Shown here in pieces: positions 1 to 8,277 of a DNA stretch of 35,608 bases (its first letter is position 1; each line of letters starts with the position of its first letter). The DNA lies in NCBI GenBank assembly GCA_015056585.1, contig SVFZ01000014.1:1-35608 (forward strand). Direction: 5' to 3'. The notes beneath the pieces are model-generated. The model worked only from the letters and a program-made list of their open reading frames with translations, was not told where the DNA came from and ran no database searches. Made by a program: the position numbers and the translations under genes. This DNA comes from Butyrivibrio sp. GTDB taxonomy: Bacteria > Bacillota > Clostridia > Lachnospirales > Lachnospiraceae.

Positions 1-197
1 AGCTTGTTTACGTTTACGGCCTGAGGTCCCTTTTCGCCCTGGATTACATCATACTCTACAGAAGCGCCCTCTTCGAGAGACTTGAAACCTTCCATGTTGA
101 GTCCTGAATAATGTACGAATACATCATTTCCAGCCTCGTCAGAAATGAAGCCGTAACCCTTCTGGTTGTTGAACCACTTAACAGTACCTTTGTTCAT
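1..197 (-). CDS. Cold-shock protein (CspA family), 3' end cut by window
   Basis: Reading the minus strand from the ATG at 197 gives 65 residues before the window edge, starting [19 protein letters not shown]. This is a single cold-shock (OB-fold) domain. The RNP1-type motif KGYGFI (residues 13-18) and the RNP2-type motif VFVHY (26-30) are both present. They are the aromatic surface with which the family binds single-stranded RNA and DNA as an RNA chaperone. The family is usually 65-70 residues, so only the last residue or two and the stop lie outside. A strong ribosome site (GTGGAGG) precedes the ATG. The gene diverges from yerC and has an AT-rich leader. The family call is secure. Which csp paralogue it is, and whether it is cold-induced, cannot be told from this window. 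Confidence 0.95.
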   Translation of the reverse strand, partial: MNKGTVKWFNNQKGYGFISDEAGNDVFVHYSGLNMEGFKSLEEGASVEYDVIQGEKGPQAVNVNK

Positions 198-262
198 CGT
201 AATACCTCCACTAAAAATAAAAAAATAAAATGTTACGTTGCGAGAATATAATCCACCACAAC

Positions 263-290
263 ATATTAATCTTACAACATATAAATTCAA
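263..290 (-). promoter_or_regulatory. Candidate promoter of the cold-shock gene
   Basis: On the minus strand TTGAAT (290-285) and TAATAT (268-263) are 16 bases apart. This would start transcription near 256 and give a leader of about 60 bases. The hexamers are imperfect and the region is AT-rich, so this is only a candidate. Confidence 0.35.
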
Positions 291-331
291 AAGTAAAGCC
301 GAATTGCAATTATTCTAAGGTACTTTACTTT
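290..331. repeat. Inverted repeat between csp and yerC
   Basis: AAAGTAAAG (290-298) is perfectly complementary to CTTTACTTT (323-331), with a 24-base loop. It lies upstream of the candidate csp promoter, so it is more likely a protein-binding or promoter-region element than part of the csp leader. A second repeat overlaps it: TTTATCA (329-335) with TGATAAA (344-350). It sits upstream of yerC and has the size of an operator. The function of both is unknown. Confidence 0.3.
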
Positions 332-423
332 ATCAGTTCAGAGTGATAAAATATTTAAGCATAAAAGTGTTTTTTACGGAATACAAAAATATTATGTTCA
401 AATTATTATAAAGGAGACTTTTC

Positions 424-711
424 ATGAACAAAAAAATAAGAACAGATGCGGTGGATCACCTGTTTGATGCTATTCTTTGCCTTCAGAATAAGGAAGAATG
501 CTATAGCTTTTTTGAAGACCTGTGCACAGTTAACGAATTATTGTCACTTTCTCAGAGATTTGAAGTGGCATCAATGCTTAGAGATCACAAGACTTATCTT
601 GAGATTGCAGAGAAGACCGGGGCTTCTACCGCTACAATCAGTAGAGTTAACAGATCTCTTAACTATGGCGATGATGGATATGAACTTGTATTCAACCGCC
701 TGGTAGAGTGA
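424..711 (+). CDS. yerC: TrpR-related HTH protein, YerC/YecD family
   Basis: This 95-residue protein matches the YerC/YecD family over its whole length. Family-typical stretches are the leader helix around DHLFDAILCLQNKEECYSFF, then LCTVNELLSLSQRFEVA, and the helix-turn-helix TYLEIAEKTGASTATISRVNR (about residues 57-77). The family is a stand-alone TrpR-like DNA-binding domain of about 100 residues. It is widespread in Firmicutes and its regulatory target is poorly defined. The ATG at 424 has AAAGGAG nine bases upstream. The gene stands alone, diverges from the cold-shock gene and ends in a bidirectional terminator shared with the convergent bactofilin operon. An inverted repeat at 329-350 could be its own operator, but that is conjecture. 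Confidence 0.92.
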   Translation: MNKKIRTDAVDHLFDAILCLQNKEECYSFFEDLCTVNELLSLSQRFEVASMLRDHKTYLEIAEKTGASTATISRVNRSLNYGDDGYELVFNRLVE

Positions 712-784
712 TACTACTACGCTACGTGTAAACTTTTTAGTTGTTTGTTGATTGACAGCTTATAGTACTTCAATAAAAAAGAAA

Positions 785-832
785 AACAGAGAATACCTTA
801 CTTGTATAGTTACAAAAACGGTATTCTCTGTT
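785..832. terminator. Bidirectional rho-independent terminator
   Basis: AACAGAGAATACC (785-797) pairs perfectly with 820-832 around a 22-base loop. A T-run follows on the plus strand (TTATTTTTTG), and an A-run precedes the stem so that the minus strand also has a T-tract. It lies between yerC (plus) and the bactofilin gene (minus) and can serve both. Confidence 0.85.
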
Positions 833-877
833 ATTTTTTGTTATATTATGTCAGGCCATATCAACGAGGCAGTATTT

Positions 878-1444
878 TTATTTGTTTTTATTGCTCTCGT
901 TTTTATCTTCTGAATTATCCTTTGAATCCTTGTTTTCAGTATCAGAAGAATCTTCTGCTTTCTTATCACTTTCTGTGGCATCTGATTCGTTCTTGCCGTT
1001 CTCAGTGGCATTTCCGGTTTCTTCCGAAGACTTGTCGGCAGCAGCGCGCTCTTTTGCAATTGCTGCAGAACTCTTATCTATACCGGTCATATTGCACTGG
1101 CCATGGAATACAGCATTTTCATCAATGATGATACCCTTACAGGAAACATCGCCGATAACCTTCCCTGAATCGCTGATCTCAACTTTACCCTGAGGGGCTG
1201 AAACGTTTCCTTCGACTTCGCCGGCAATGTATGCGTTAAGACAAGATACAGTTCCCGTTATTTTTCCGGCCTGTCCAACAATAAGTGCACCGCTTACAGT
1301 TACGTTCCCCTTAACGGTGCCGTCAATTCTGGTGGAATCCTTAGTTGTGAGAGGGCCATCCAAAACTGCGCCGGGTCCGATAATTGTTCCTACCTGTTCA
1401 AGAGTAGTATCAATAGCGGACTCATTTTTTTTGCTTCCAAACAT
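878..1444 (-). CDS. Bactofilin (polymer-forming cytoskeletal protein)
   Basis: This 188-residue protein has a bactofilin (formerly DUF583) core at about residues 15-118: short repeats rich in Gly, Val and Ile such as TRIDGTVKGNVTVSGALIVG. These fold as a right-handed beta-helix and polymerise without nucleotide into cytoplasmic filaments that organise cell-wall enzymes. The last 60-70 residues are a low-complexity tail of Ser, Glu, Asp, Asn and Lys, longer and more acidic than many family members have. The ATG at 1444 follows ACGGAGG. Only 16 bases separate it from the stop of the upstream M23-like gene, so the two form one operon. Bactofilins are often encoded beside an M23/LytM gene and act on local peptidoglycan remodelling. 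A role in shape or envelope here is inferred from that pairing. Confidence 0.93.
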   Translation of the reverse strand: MFGSKKNESAIDTTLEQVGTIIGPGAVLDGPLTTKDSTRIDGTVKGNVTVSGALIVGQAGKITGTVSCLNAYIAGEVEGNVSAPQGKVEISDSGKVIGDVSCKGIIIDENAVFHGQCNMTGIDKSSAAIAKERAAADKSSEETGNATENGKNESDATESDKKAEDSSDTENKDSKDNSEDKNESNKNK

Positions 1445-1460
1445 TTTGTATTTCCTCCGT

Positions 1461-2243
1461 TTATCCGTTGATCTCTATTAAATCCTCTGGATCAATAAAT
1501 TCTTCATCCTGCTGAATTTGATAACCTAAAGAAGTGTTGTCCTTGGTGATAACGTAGATGATATCGCCTTTGTCTATTTGACTTCCCTCAGTTACCAGTG
1601 GGTCTCCGGCATTTCTGTAAATGGAGATGTAGCCATTGCCATGGTCGATAGATACTGAATTTCCAAATTTTGCATCGGTAGTAACGGTAAGAACGGTACC
1701 TGTACCTGATGCAATAACGCTACTGCCTTCCGAAGTGGTAAATACAACCAGAGGGTTACCTGTTGCCTCGTCCTTGTTGTCATCAGTAAGCTCGGTGATG
1801 GTAGTGGAAGTTGTATCATCCAAAGCGCTTGTCATTGAGGCGGTTCCGGTAAGCGGGAATCCGGTTGGCATAGCCAGAGTCTCGGCTTCTTCCTGTGAAA
1901 GCTGCTCTTCCTCAATGCGCTTGTTGATGGCGGCCTTGAGCTGTTCTATTTCTGTTTCGTATTTGTCGTTAGATGCCTGCAGTACACTGTTGTCATCTGT
2001 GAGAGTTTCGATGGTTTCTTTTTGCTGAGCCTGAATGTCCTTAAGTGTGTTGATCCTGATAGATGTATAAATGAGGTAGCAGATGATCGCCACTGCCACA
2101 GCAAAACATGTATATGCAAGCAACTGTGTTTTGAAATGATTCAGGTGGAGACGTTTTGTGCTACCGTCAGAATCACCTGAAATTATCATAAAGGTATAAT
2201 GCCTTTTATGCCTGTGCTTTCTAGGCTTATTATCTTTGATCAT
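1461..2243 (-). CDS. Membrane-anchored LytM/M23-like protein, zinc ligands missing
   Basis: This 260-residue protein has a basic cytoplasmic start, one membrane span at about 40-60, a coiled coil at about 65-120, a Ser/Thr-rich linker, and an M23-like domain at about 165-245. The fold is recognisable from VIASGTGTVL, the motif IDHGNGYISIY (199-209), and VTEGSQIDKGDIIYVI. The metal ligands of active M23 peptidases are absent. Where YAHL is expected there is YRNA (209-212), where LHFEV is expected there is LGYQI (239-243), and no HxxxD occurs. It is therefore probably a non-hydrolytic LytM protein of the EnvC/NlpD kind that binds or activates a hydrolase or acts as a scaffold; that role is inferred. 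It heads the operon with bactofilin. The start at 2243 has a clear GGAGG. Confidence 0.85.
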   Translation of the reverse strand: MIKDNKPRKHRHKRHYTFMIISGDSDGSTKRLHLNHFKTQLLAYTCFAVAVAIICYLIYTSIRINTLKDIQAQQKETIETLTDDNSVLQASNDKYETEIEQLKAAINKRIEEEQLSQEEAETLAMPTGFPLTGTASMTSALDDTTSTTITELTDDNKDEATGNPLVVFTTSEGSSVIASGTGTVLTVTTDAKFGNSVSIDHGNGYISIYRNAGDPLVTEGSQIDKGDIIYVITKDNTSLGYQIQQDEEFIDPEDLIEING

Positions 2244-2265
2244 AATGTCCTCCGACTAACGCCAC

Positions 2266-2295
2266 ATTATACCATAACAACCGTCATTTATGCAA
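2266..2295 (-). promoter_or_regulatory. Promoter of the M23-like/bactofilin operon
   Basis: On the minus strand TTGCAT (2295-2290), an 18-base spacer and a perfect TATAAT (2271-2266) are preceded by an extended -10 TGG. Transcription would begin about 20 bases upstream of the start codon at 2243, leaving room for the GGAGG site. Confidence 0.65.
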
Positions 2296-2369
2296 GAAAA
2301 ACCAGCCTAAACCGGTTGTTATTTGTAAGTTTTGCATTACTGTGCAGACAAAAATTTATATAAAATGCA

Positions 2370-2401
2370 AAAAGAGCTGCAATTTTACTCGCAGCTCTTT
2401 T
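2370..2401 (-). terminator. Rho-independent terminator of the GH94 gene
   Basis: A perfect 11-base stem, AAAAGAGCTGC (2370-2380) with 2391-2401, has a 10-base loop. On the minus strand it ends in CTCTTTTTG. It lies 40 bases past the stop of the cellobiose phosphorylase gene and separates it from the cell-shape operon. Confidence 0.85.
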
Positions 2402-2441
2402 CCCCTCATATAACCGCAGTGCGGTGAAAAATAGATTATAA

Positions 2442-4886
2442 TTAACCCATTTCTGCAACAACATTGTATTCCTTAACACCATCTTCGTAAGGAATTACGT
2501 TTCCGGCAACTTCCTTGCCGTTTACGATGAGCTTCTTGATGCCCTTCTGAGCACCGTTCTGCTTAACGCTGATATTGTATACGGCGCCGCGATACTTTCT
2601 TGTAATCTCGAAATCACCGAAATCAGCAGGTACACAAGGATCAATTGAAAGACCCTTATGTGTAGGATATACTCCCAGGATGTACTGTGAGATATTTACA
2701 AAGGTCCAGGCAGCAGTACCTGTGAGCCAGCTGTTCTTGCCCTGGCCAAAGAACTTGGCATCACGGCCGGCAACCATCTGTGAATATACGTAAGGTTCAG
2801 TGCAATGAACATCACTGATATCTTCAATATAAGCAGGACATGTCTTCTTATAAATCTCGAAAGCTCTGTCTCCATGACCAAGCACTGTCTCAGCGATTGA
2901 AACCCATGGGTTATTGTGACAGAAAATTCCTGCATTCTCTTTGTATCCCGGCGGATAAGATGAAACTTCGCCGAGTTCTACATGGTACTTGGTGTATGCA
3001 GGCTGAAGAATCATAACACCATACTTTGTATCGAGTCTCTTTTCAACGCTCTTAAGAGCCTTCTCTGCAAGACCTTCCTTGACACCGATTCCTGCAAGTA
3101 CGCAGAAGCCCTGAGGCTCGATGTAAATCTGGCCTTCTTCACACTCTTTTGATCCAACCTTGTGGCTGTACGCATCATAGGCACGAACAAACCATTCTCC
3201 GTCCCAACCTGCTGTAATGGCAGCCTGGTAAACCTGCTCAATTTCTTTTCTTGCTCTGTCAGCCTCTGCCTGATCTCCAAGGAGCTCGCAAAGCTGAGCA
3301 TATTCCTCACCGTACTTAACAAACATACCGGCGATGAATACTGACTCTGCAACAGGGCCTTCTGAAGGACCGAAGGTCTGGAAGGATTCACCCGGATGCT
3401 CTGAGAAACAGTTAAGGTTAAGACAGTCGTTCCAGTCAGCGCGTCCGATAAGAGGAAGTCCGTGAGGTCCCTTGTGAGTAGCTGTGAAATCAAATGAGCA
3501 CTTAAGGTGTCCCATAAGAGTCTTGGCAACACTCATATCATTATCGAAAGGAACCATTTCTTTTAATATAGAAAGATCACCGGTCTCTCTTACATATGCG
3601 CTTGTACCTGCGATAAGCCAGAGCGGATCGTCGTTAAAGCCTGAACCGATGTCGGAGTTACCCTTCTTGGTAAGTGGCTGGTACTGGTGATAAGCACTTC
3701 CGTCCTGGAACTGGGTGGATGCGATATCGATGATACGCTGTCTTGCTCTGTCCGGAATAAGGTGTACAAATCCAAGAAGATCTTGACAGGAATCTCTAAA
3801 GCCCATTCCACGGCCGATTCCTGATTCATAATAGGAAGCAGAACGTGACATGTTGAATGTAACCATGCACTGATACTGGTTCCAAATGTTGACCATACGA
3901 TCAACTTTTTCATTCTTGGATGAAATATGATAGTTGGAAAGAAGATCCTTCCAATAATTCTTGAGCTCTGTAAGTGCCTTCTCAACAGCCTCTTCAGTCT
4001 TGTATCTTGAAAGAAGACTGATTGCAGGCTTCTTGTTGATTACAGAAGGAGCTTCCCATTTGTCATCTTCAGGATTCTCTACATATGCAAGAACGAAGAT
4101 GAAAGTCTTGGATTCGCCTGCCTTTAACTTTAAGTTAATCTGCTGTGAAGCAATTGGAGACCATCCGCTGGCAACAGAGTTTGTGCACTTGCCGTCTGAA
4201 ACAACATCAGGTGAATCAGGTCCGTTATACGCGCCAAGGAAAGCATCTCTGCTGGTGTCAAATCCATCAACAGGAGCATTTACACTGTAAATTGCGTAGT
4301 GATTACGTCTCTCTCTGTACTCGGTCTTGTGATAGATTGTGGATCCGCCATCTGTGATCTCAACTTCACCGGTGCTTAAGTTTCTCTGGAAGTTCTTCAT
4401 ATCATCGTCGGCATTCCAAAGACACCATTCAACATATGAGAAAAGAGAAAGATCAGCCTCTTTATCCTTATTATTGGTAATAGTGATCTGAGATACTTCG
4501 CAGTTGTCATCCATAGGAACAAATGTGAGAACTTTAGCCTCTACATTGTTCTTGGTTGATGTAAATGTGCTGTAGCCCAGGCCGTGACGGCACTCATAAG
4601 AATCAAGAGTTGTCTTGACGGGCTGCCATCCGGGATTCCAAACTACAGAATCTGTATTGTCTTTAATATAGAAGTATTTGCCGTTGTTGTCATAAGGAAC
4701 GTTGTTGTAGCGGTATCTTGTAAGTCTTAAAAGCTTAGCATCCTTATAAAAGGTATAACCTCCGCAGGTGTTGGATATCAGTGAAAAGAACTCCTTGTTG
4801 CCCAGATAGTTGATCCATGGAAGCGGAGTCTTGGGGGTGGTAATGACATACTCAAGCGCATTGTCGTCGAAATAACCGTATTTCAT
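2442..4886 (-). CDS. Cellobiose phosphorylase (GH94)
   Basis: This 814-residue protein matches clostridial cellobiose phosphorylase from end to end; the Clostridium thermocellum enzyme is about 811 residues. It opens [20 protein letters not shown] and contains [52 protein letters not shown] (346-365) and [15 protein letters not shown] (480-494). The WND aspartate (D487) is the general acid by family analogy. The enzyme splits imported cellobiose with phosphate into glucose 1-phosphate and glucose, saving ATP. No signal peptide is present, so it is cytoplasmic. The start has AGGAGG eight bases upstream. It diverges from a LacI regulator and sugar importer, with LacI boxes in the shared region. 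A related GH94 activity (cellodextrin phosphorylase) is less likely given the length and motifs. Confidence 0.95.
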   Translation of the reverse strand: MKYGYFDDNALEYVITTPKTPLPWINYLGNKEFFSLISNTCGGYTFYKDAKLLRLTRYRYNNVPYDNNGKYFYIKDNTDSVVWNPGWQPVKTTLDSYECRHGLGYSTFTSTKNNVEAKVLTFVPMDDNCEVSQITITNNKDKEADLSLFSYVEWCLWNADDDMKNFQRNLSTGEVEITDGGSTIYHKTEYRERRNHYAIYSVNAPVDGFDTSRDAFLGAYNGPDSPDVVSDGKCTNSVASGWSPIASQQINLKLKAGESKTFIFVLAYVENPEDDKWEAPSVINKKPAISLLSRYKTEEAVEKALTELKNYWKDLLSNYHISSKNEKVDRMVNIWNQYQCMVTFNMSRSASYYESGIGRGMGFRDSCQDLLGFVHLIPDRARQRIIDIASTQFQDGSAYHQYQPLTKKGNSDIGSGFNDDPLWLIAGTSAYVRETGDLSILKEMVPFDNDMSVAKTLMGHLKCSFDFTATHKGPHGLPLIGRADWNDCLNLNCFSEHPGESFQTFGPSEGPVAESVFIAGMFVKYGEEYAQLCELLGDQAEADRARKEIEQVYQAAITAGWDGEWFVRAYDAYSHKVGSKECEEGQIYIEPQGFCVLAGIGVKEGLAEKALKSVEKRLDTKYGVMILQPAYTKYHVELGEVSSYPPGYKENAGIFCHNNPWVSIAETVLGHGDRAFEIYKKTCPAYIEDISDVHCTEPYVYSQMVAGRDAKFFGQGKNSWLTGTAAWTFVNISQYILGVYPTHKGLSIDPCVPADFGDFEITRKYRGAVYNISVKQNGAQKGIKKLIVNGKEVAGNVIPYEDGVKEYNVVAEMG

Positions 4887-4940
4887 TTTTTCCTCCTAAT
4901 AATAGTGGTTGATGATAGCGATTTAGTTGCACAAATACTT

Positions 4941-4951
4941 AAACGTTTTCG
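4941..4951 (-). promoter_or_regulatory. LacI-type operator box 1 (GH94 side)
   Basis: CGAAAACGTTT reads on the minus strand. It lies 17 bases downstream of the GH94 -10 hexamer, just inside the transcribed leader, a position suited to repression by blocking elongation. The identical 11-mer recurs at 5101-5111. The assignment to the neighbouring LacI protein is inferred. Confidence 0.55.
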
Positions 4952-4967
4952 AAGTTTTTCTAGACAC

Positions 4968-4996
4968 ATTATATATGGTTGCCTATCATATTGCAA
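4968..4996 (-). promoter_or_regulatory. Promoter of the GH94 gene
   Basis: On the minus strand TTGCAA (4996-4991) and a perfect TATAAT (4973-4968) are exactly 17 bases apart. The start would fall near 4961, giving a leader of about 75 bases that contains operator box 1. Confidence 0.65.
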
Positions 4997-5100
4997 CAAG
5001 AAATTATTACCAAAAAATGCGCATAATTACTAGCTATTTTGGCAATGAAACAAAACGGATTTTTTTACAACCGGTTTCAAAAAGGTTACTTAACGATTTA

Positions 5101-5111
5101 CGAAAACGTTT
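5101..5111 (+). promoter_or_regulatory. LacI-type operator box 2 (middle)
   Basis: CGAAAACGTTT is identical to box 1 in the opposite orientation, about 160 bases away. It lies between the two divergent promoters and might allow looping or action on both. A weaker look-alike, CAAAACGGATTT, occurs at 5051-5062. Confidence 0.5.
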
Positions 5112-5226
5112 GCTGACTATGTGAACTAACTGTGAACAGATATGGAAAAATATACGAAATACAAATAACATATTTATCTAATATTACTAAAATCTATAAA
5201 ATTGCACAAAAAAATAGAAACAACTA

Positions 5227-5274
5227 TTGATTTTGATGTCAAAATGATGTACGCTTAAGTTACGAAAACGATTT
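5227..5274 (+). promoter_or_regulatory. Candidate lacI promoter with operator box 3
   Basis: TTGATT (5227-5232) and TACGCT (5250-5255) are 17 bases apart, a weak but correctly spaced promoter. CGAAAACGATTT (5263-5274) lies over the expected start of transcription and resembles boxes 1 and 2. The arrangement fits autorepression of the LacI-ABC operon. The rest of 4887-5306 is AT-rich and shows no other gene. Confidence 0.4.
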
Positions 5275-5306
5275 AGTAAGCAATAACGAGGAGTTAATGG
5301 TAAAAA

Positions 5307-6323
5307 ATGGTATCACTAAAGGACATTTCAAAAGCTTGCGGCGTTTCAGTAGCAACTGTGTCAAAAGCACTTAATGATCACAGTGATATCAGCCAGGAAA
5401 CCAAAAAGCATGTCAGAGAAGTTGCAGAAAGACTTGGATATAGACCCAATGCAGCTGCGCAGGCTCTTAAGACTAACAGAACCAATAATATCGGCGTGCT
5501 TTTCGTAGACGAAGCAAACAGTGGTCTTACACATGACTACTTCAATCATGTTTTGGACAGCTTCAAGAGGAAGGCAGAGGACAGCGGCTTTGATATCACT
5601 TTTATAAATGGGGCCAAGAACAGACTTAACAATATGTCTTACCTGTCTCATGCAATCTACAGAGGCTTTGACGGAGTAATGATTGCTTGTGTGGATTTTT
5701 CAGATCCACAGGTTGGCGAACTTATAGCCAGCAGCATACCTGTTGTTACTATCGATCATCTTTTTAATAACAGGATCACGATAGTGTCTGACAACGTTAA
5801 GGGCATGAGGGAACTTACATCTTATGTTTATGAGCAGGGACACAGAAAGATAGCATACATTCACGGCTTGGAATCAGCTGTAACACAGAGCAGACTTTCT
5901 TCTTTTTACAGAACGTTACAGGGATACGGAGTGACAGTACCTGATGAGTATGTAGTTGCTTCTCCTTACCGCGATACAGATGCTGCTTTTGCAACAACCA
6001 ATCGGTTACTGGATCTTCCAGATCCACCAACATGTATCTTTTATCCGGATGATTTTGCGGCGTTCGGAGGGATAAATGCAATCAGACAAAGGGGGCTTAG
6101 AATTCCGGAGGATGTTTCAGTTGTGGGCTACGATGGAATTGAGATTGCAAGGAGGATCAGCCCGGTCCTTACCACTATTGTCCAGGATACAGTAAAGATT
6201 GGATCGCTTGCTGCTTCCAAGCTTATCGACCTGATCAACAATCCAAAGGGAACTTTGATAGAACAGATTGTTGTTGAAGGAAGACTTGAAAAGGGCGAGT
6301 CAGTCGCAAAAATTCAGCCGTAA
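5307..6323 (+). CDS. LacI-family transcriptional regulator of the cellobiose locus
   Basis: This 338-residue protein has the LacI N-terminal helix-turn-helix VSLKDISKACGVSVATVSKA, the hinge region YRPNAAAQALKTNRTNNIGV, and a periplasmic-binding-protein-like sugar-sensing domain. The latter ends in the typical IPEDVSVVGYDGIE...PVLTTI pattern. It is probably a repressor released by cellobiose or a derivative. The target is inferred from its place between GH94 and the importer and from CGAAAACG boxes at both promoters. The start at 5307 is fixed by the HTH and by an in-frame stop just upstream. The GAGGAG site is 13 bases away, longer than usual, and an out-of-frame ATG (5297) lies in between. 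The gene probably heads the operon with the permeases, 81 bases downstream. Confidence 0.93.
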   Translation: MVSLKDISKACGVSVATVSKALNDHSDISQETKKHVREVAERLGYRPNAAAQALKTNRTNNIGVLFVDEANSGLTHDYFNHVLDSFKRKAEDSGFDITFINGAKNRLNNMSYLSHAIYRGFDGVMIACVDFSDPQVGELIASSIPVVTIDHLFNNRITIVSDNVKGMRELTSYVYEQGHRKIAYIHGLESAVTQSRLSSFYRTLQGYGVTVPDEYVVASPYRDTDAAFATTNRLLDLPDPPTCIFYPDDFAAFGGINAIRQRGLRIPEDVSVVGYDGIEIARRISPVLTTIVQDTVKIGSLAASKLIDLINNPKGTLIEQIVVEGRLEKGESVAKIQP

Positions 6324-6360
6324 TGAGTCGGATCCGAGCCGACTATAGATTTTTGGCTGA
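6312..6360 (+). other. Nested stem-loop between lacI and the permease gene
   Basis: AGTCGG (6326-6331) pairs with CCGACT (6339-6344). An outer arm, TTCAGCC (6313-6319), can pair with GGCTGAA starting at 6355. A short T-run (6350-6354) follows the inner stem. It may act as a weak terminator that lowers regulator output from downstream, or as a processing site. Read-through seems needed, because no promoter is obvious before 6405. Confidence 0.4.
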
Positions 6361-6404
6361 AATGTAACCTTTAAATTTATATAGGAGAGAGAAAGGTAAA
6401 CGGT

Positions 6405-7310
6405 ATGAAAGATTTTTTAAAAAACACATGGAAACATAGGGCACATGTGGTCATGGCATTGCCAGTATTTCTTATTCTGTTTTTCATCATGTACGTGCCT
6501 ATGGCAGGTCTTGTAATGGCCTTCAAGAATTTCAACTATGCGGACGGTATTTGGAAGAGTCCGTGGAATGGAATTGAGAACTTCAAATTCCTTCTTGCAT
6601 CAAAGGCAACATTCATTTCAATCACAAAAAATACAATTCTCTACTATCTGCTTTTCACAGCAATAGGAACCTTGTTAAATGTAACTCTTGCCATTATGAT
6701 CGACAAACTTGTCTTTAAAAAGATGGCCAAGACAATGCAGACACTTATGATCATCCCTGTATTTATTTCATATGCAGCTGTTCAGTTCATTGTATATGCT
6801 TTCATCAGCTCAGATACAGGTATCATCAACCACATGCTTGGAACCAGCACAAGATTTTACTCAGCTCCCAAGCTTTGGCCCTGGATCCTTCTTATAGTTA
6901 AGATCTGGAAGGACACAGGTTACGGTTCAGTTCTTTATATGTCAGTACTTGCGGGAATCGATTCTGAACTCTATGAGGCAGCTGATATCGATGGCGCAAA
7001 CTCCTGGCAGAAAATATGGAATATCACAATTCCTTCACTGATCCCTATGGTAACGGTTATGCTCCTTCTTTCAGTCGGATCGGTAATGCACTCTGATACA
7101 GGTCTTTTCTATCAGGTAACACGTAATAACGGTATGCTTTATTCAACAACACAGGTTATTGATTCTTATGTTCTTAATGCTATCTTTAGCAGCTCCAACT
7201 TTGGATTTGTAGCCGCCACATCTTTCTTCCAGTCAGTAGTGGGACTTTTGCTGATGCTGTTTGCGAACTTTACTGTTCGTAAGATCGCACCTGAAAATGC
7301 ATTGTTCTAA
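6405..7310 (+). CDS. ABC sugar transporter permease, LplB/UgpA type
   Basis: This 301-residue protein has about six membrane spans, the first at about 17-38. The binding-protein-dependent permease loop, the EAA motif, reads ELYEAADIDGANSWQKIWN at about residues 187-206; this is where the cytoplasmic ATPase docks. It belongs to the LplB-like branch of carbohydrate (CUT1) permeases. With the next gene it forms the membrane channel for the sugar delivered by the lipoprotein at 8525. The context with GH94 points to cellobiose or short cellodextrins as substrate; this is inference. The ATG at 6405 has GAAAGG eight bases upstream. No ATPase gene is nearby, as is common for this class, which shares one MsmX/UgpC-like ATPase. 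Confidence 0.92.
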   Translation: MKDFLKNTWKHRAHVVMALPVFLILFFIMYVPMAGLVMAFKNFNYADGIWKSPWNGIENFKFLLASKATFISITKNTILYYLLFTAIGTLLNVTLAIMIDKLVFKKMAKTMQTLMIIPVFISYAAVQFIVYAFISSDTGIINHMLGTSTRFYSAPKLWPWILLIVKIWKDTGYGSVLYMSVLAGIDSELYEAADIDGANSWQKIWNITIPSLIPMVTVMLLLSVGSVMHSDTGLFYQVTRNNGMLYSTTQVIDSYVLNAIFSSSNFGFVAATSFFQSVVGLLLMLFANFTVRKIAPENALF

Positions 7311-7337
7311 ATTATTGATAAGGAAAGGAGAAAAGAG

Positions 7338-8273
7338 ATGGCTAAGTTAAAAAGAAATAAGAATTTAGATATAGCACCTTCTAAAGAGGAAAAAGTTACC
7401 GTCGGACAGGTAATACTTGCAATAATCCTTCTGGCTTGCACATTGTTTGCATTCCTACCTGTAGAGCTTACATTCGTAGCTGCTTTTACAGATGAGAAGG
7501 CAATCGCAACAGATGGTTTCAGATTTTGGCCCAGAGCATGGTCACTTAACGGTATGGCAGCAGTTCTTAAATATGGTAAGCAGCTTGCACAGTCATACCT
7601 GGTAACAATTTTTGTTACTGTAGCGGGAACCTTTATGGGACTTCTGTTCATGAGTATGTTCGCATATTCAATCAGCAGAAGGGACTTCCGCCTTTCAAGA
7701 TTTTTATCAATTTACCTTTTGATTCCTATGTTTTTCAAGGGTGGAACACTTTCAGGATATATCGTATTCACAAGTTACTATCACTTAAAGGACAGCTTGT
7801 GGCTCCTTATCCTTCCACTTTGCGTTTCAACCATGAATGTAATTATTTTGAGAACTTACATTGTTAACAGTATTCCAGGAGAGCTTATGGAAGCAGCCAA
7901 GATCGACGGAGCAGGTGAGTACAGAACCTTCTTCCAGATCACACTTCCTCTTCTTAAGCCTTCACTGGCAGCCGTAGGCTTCATGATGGCTACAGCATAC
8001 TGGAATGACTGGCAGAACGCTCTTTTGTACATTGATACAGATGCAAAGAAACCTTTGCAGCTTCTTCTTATCAACATCCAGAAGAGTATTGAGTTCCTTC
8101 TTAATAATGTAAACGTACCTGCAGCTGCAAGAGCAGCCATGGGTGGAACTATTCCGCAGTACTCAGCAACAATGGCAACCGTGCTTGTAGTTATCGGACC
8201 TATCATGGTAGTGTACCCATTCTTCCAGAAGTACTTTATTAAAGGTCTTACAGTTGGTTCGGTAAAAGGCTGA
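7338..8273 (+). CDS. ABC sugar transporter permease, YtcP/UgpE type
   Basis: This 311-residue protein is the second permease of the importer. Its predicted spans start at about residue 25-50, and its EAA loop reads ELMEAAKIDGAGEYRTFFQI at about 182-201. The MalG/YtcP-type C-terminus ends YFIKGLTVGSVKG, a family hallmark. The start at 7338 has AAAGGAG, and the gene follows the first permease after 27 bases, so the two are co-transcribed and probably coupled. The run of hairpins directly after the stop separates it from the binding-protein gene. Substrate assignment to cellobiose or cellodextrin rests on neighbours only. Confidence 0.92.
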   Translation: MAKLKRNKNLDIAPSKEEKVTVGQVILAIILLACTLFAFLPVELTFVAAFTDEKAIATDGFRFWPRAWSLNGMAAVLKYGKQLAQSYLVTIFVTVAGTFMGLLFMSMFAYSISRRDFRLSRFLSIYLLIPMFFKGGTLSGYIVFTSYYHLKDSLWLLILPLCVSTMNVIILRTYIVNSIPGELMEAAKIDGAGEYRTFFQITLPLLKPSLAAVGFMMATAYWNDWQNALLYIDTDAKKPLQLLLINIQKSIEFLLNNVNVPAAARAAMGGTIPQYSATMATVLVVIGPIMVVYPFFQKYFIKGLTVGSVKG

Positions 8274-8277
8274 GAAG

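Noticed and set aside
4927..5124. 65-codon open frame in the GH94-lacI divergent spacer
   Set aside because: It has no ribosome site, overlaps the GH94 promoter and operator boxes, and its AT-rich composition does not look like coding sequence.
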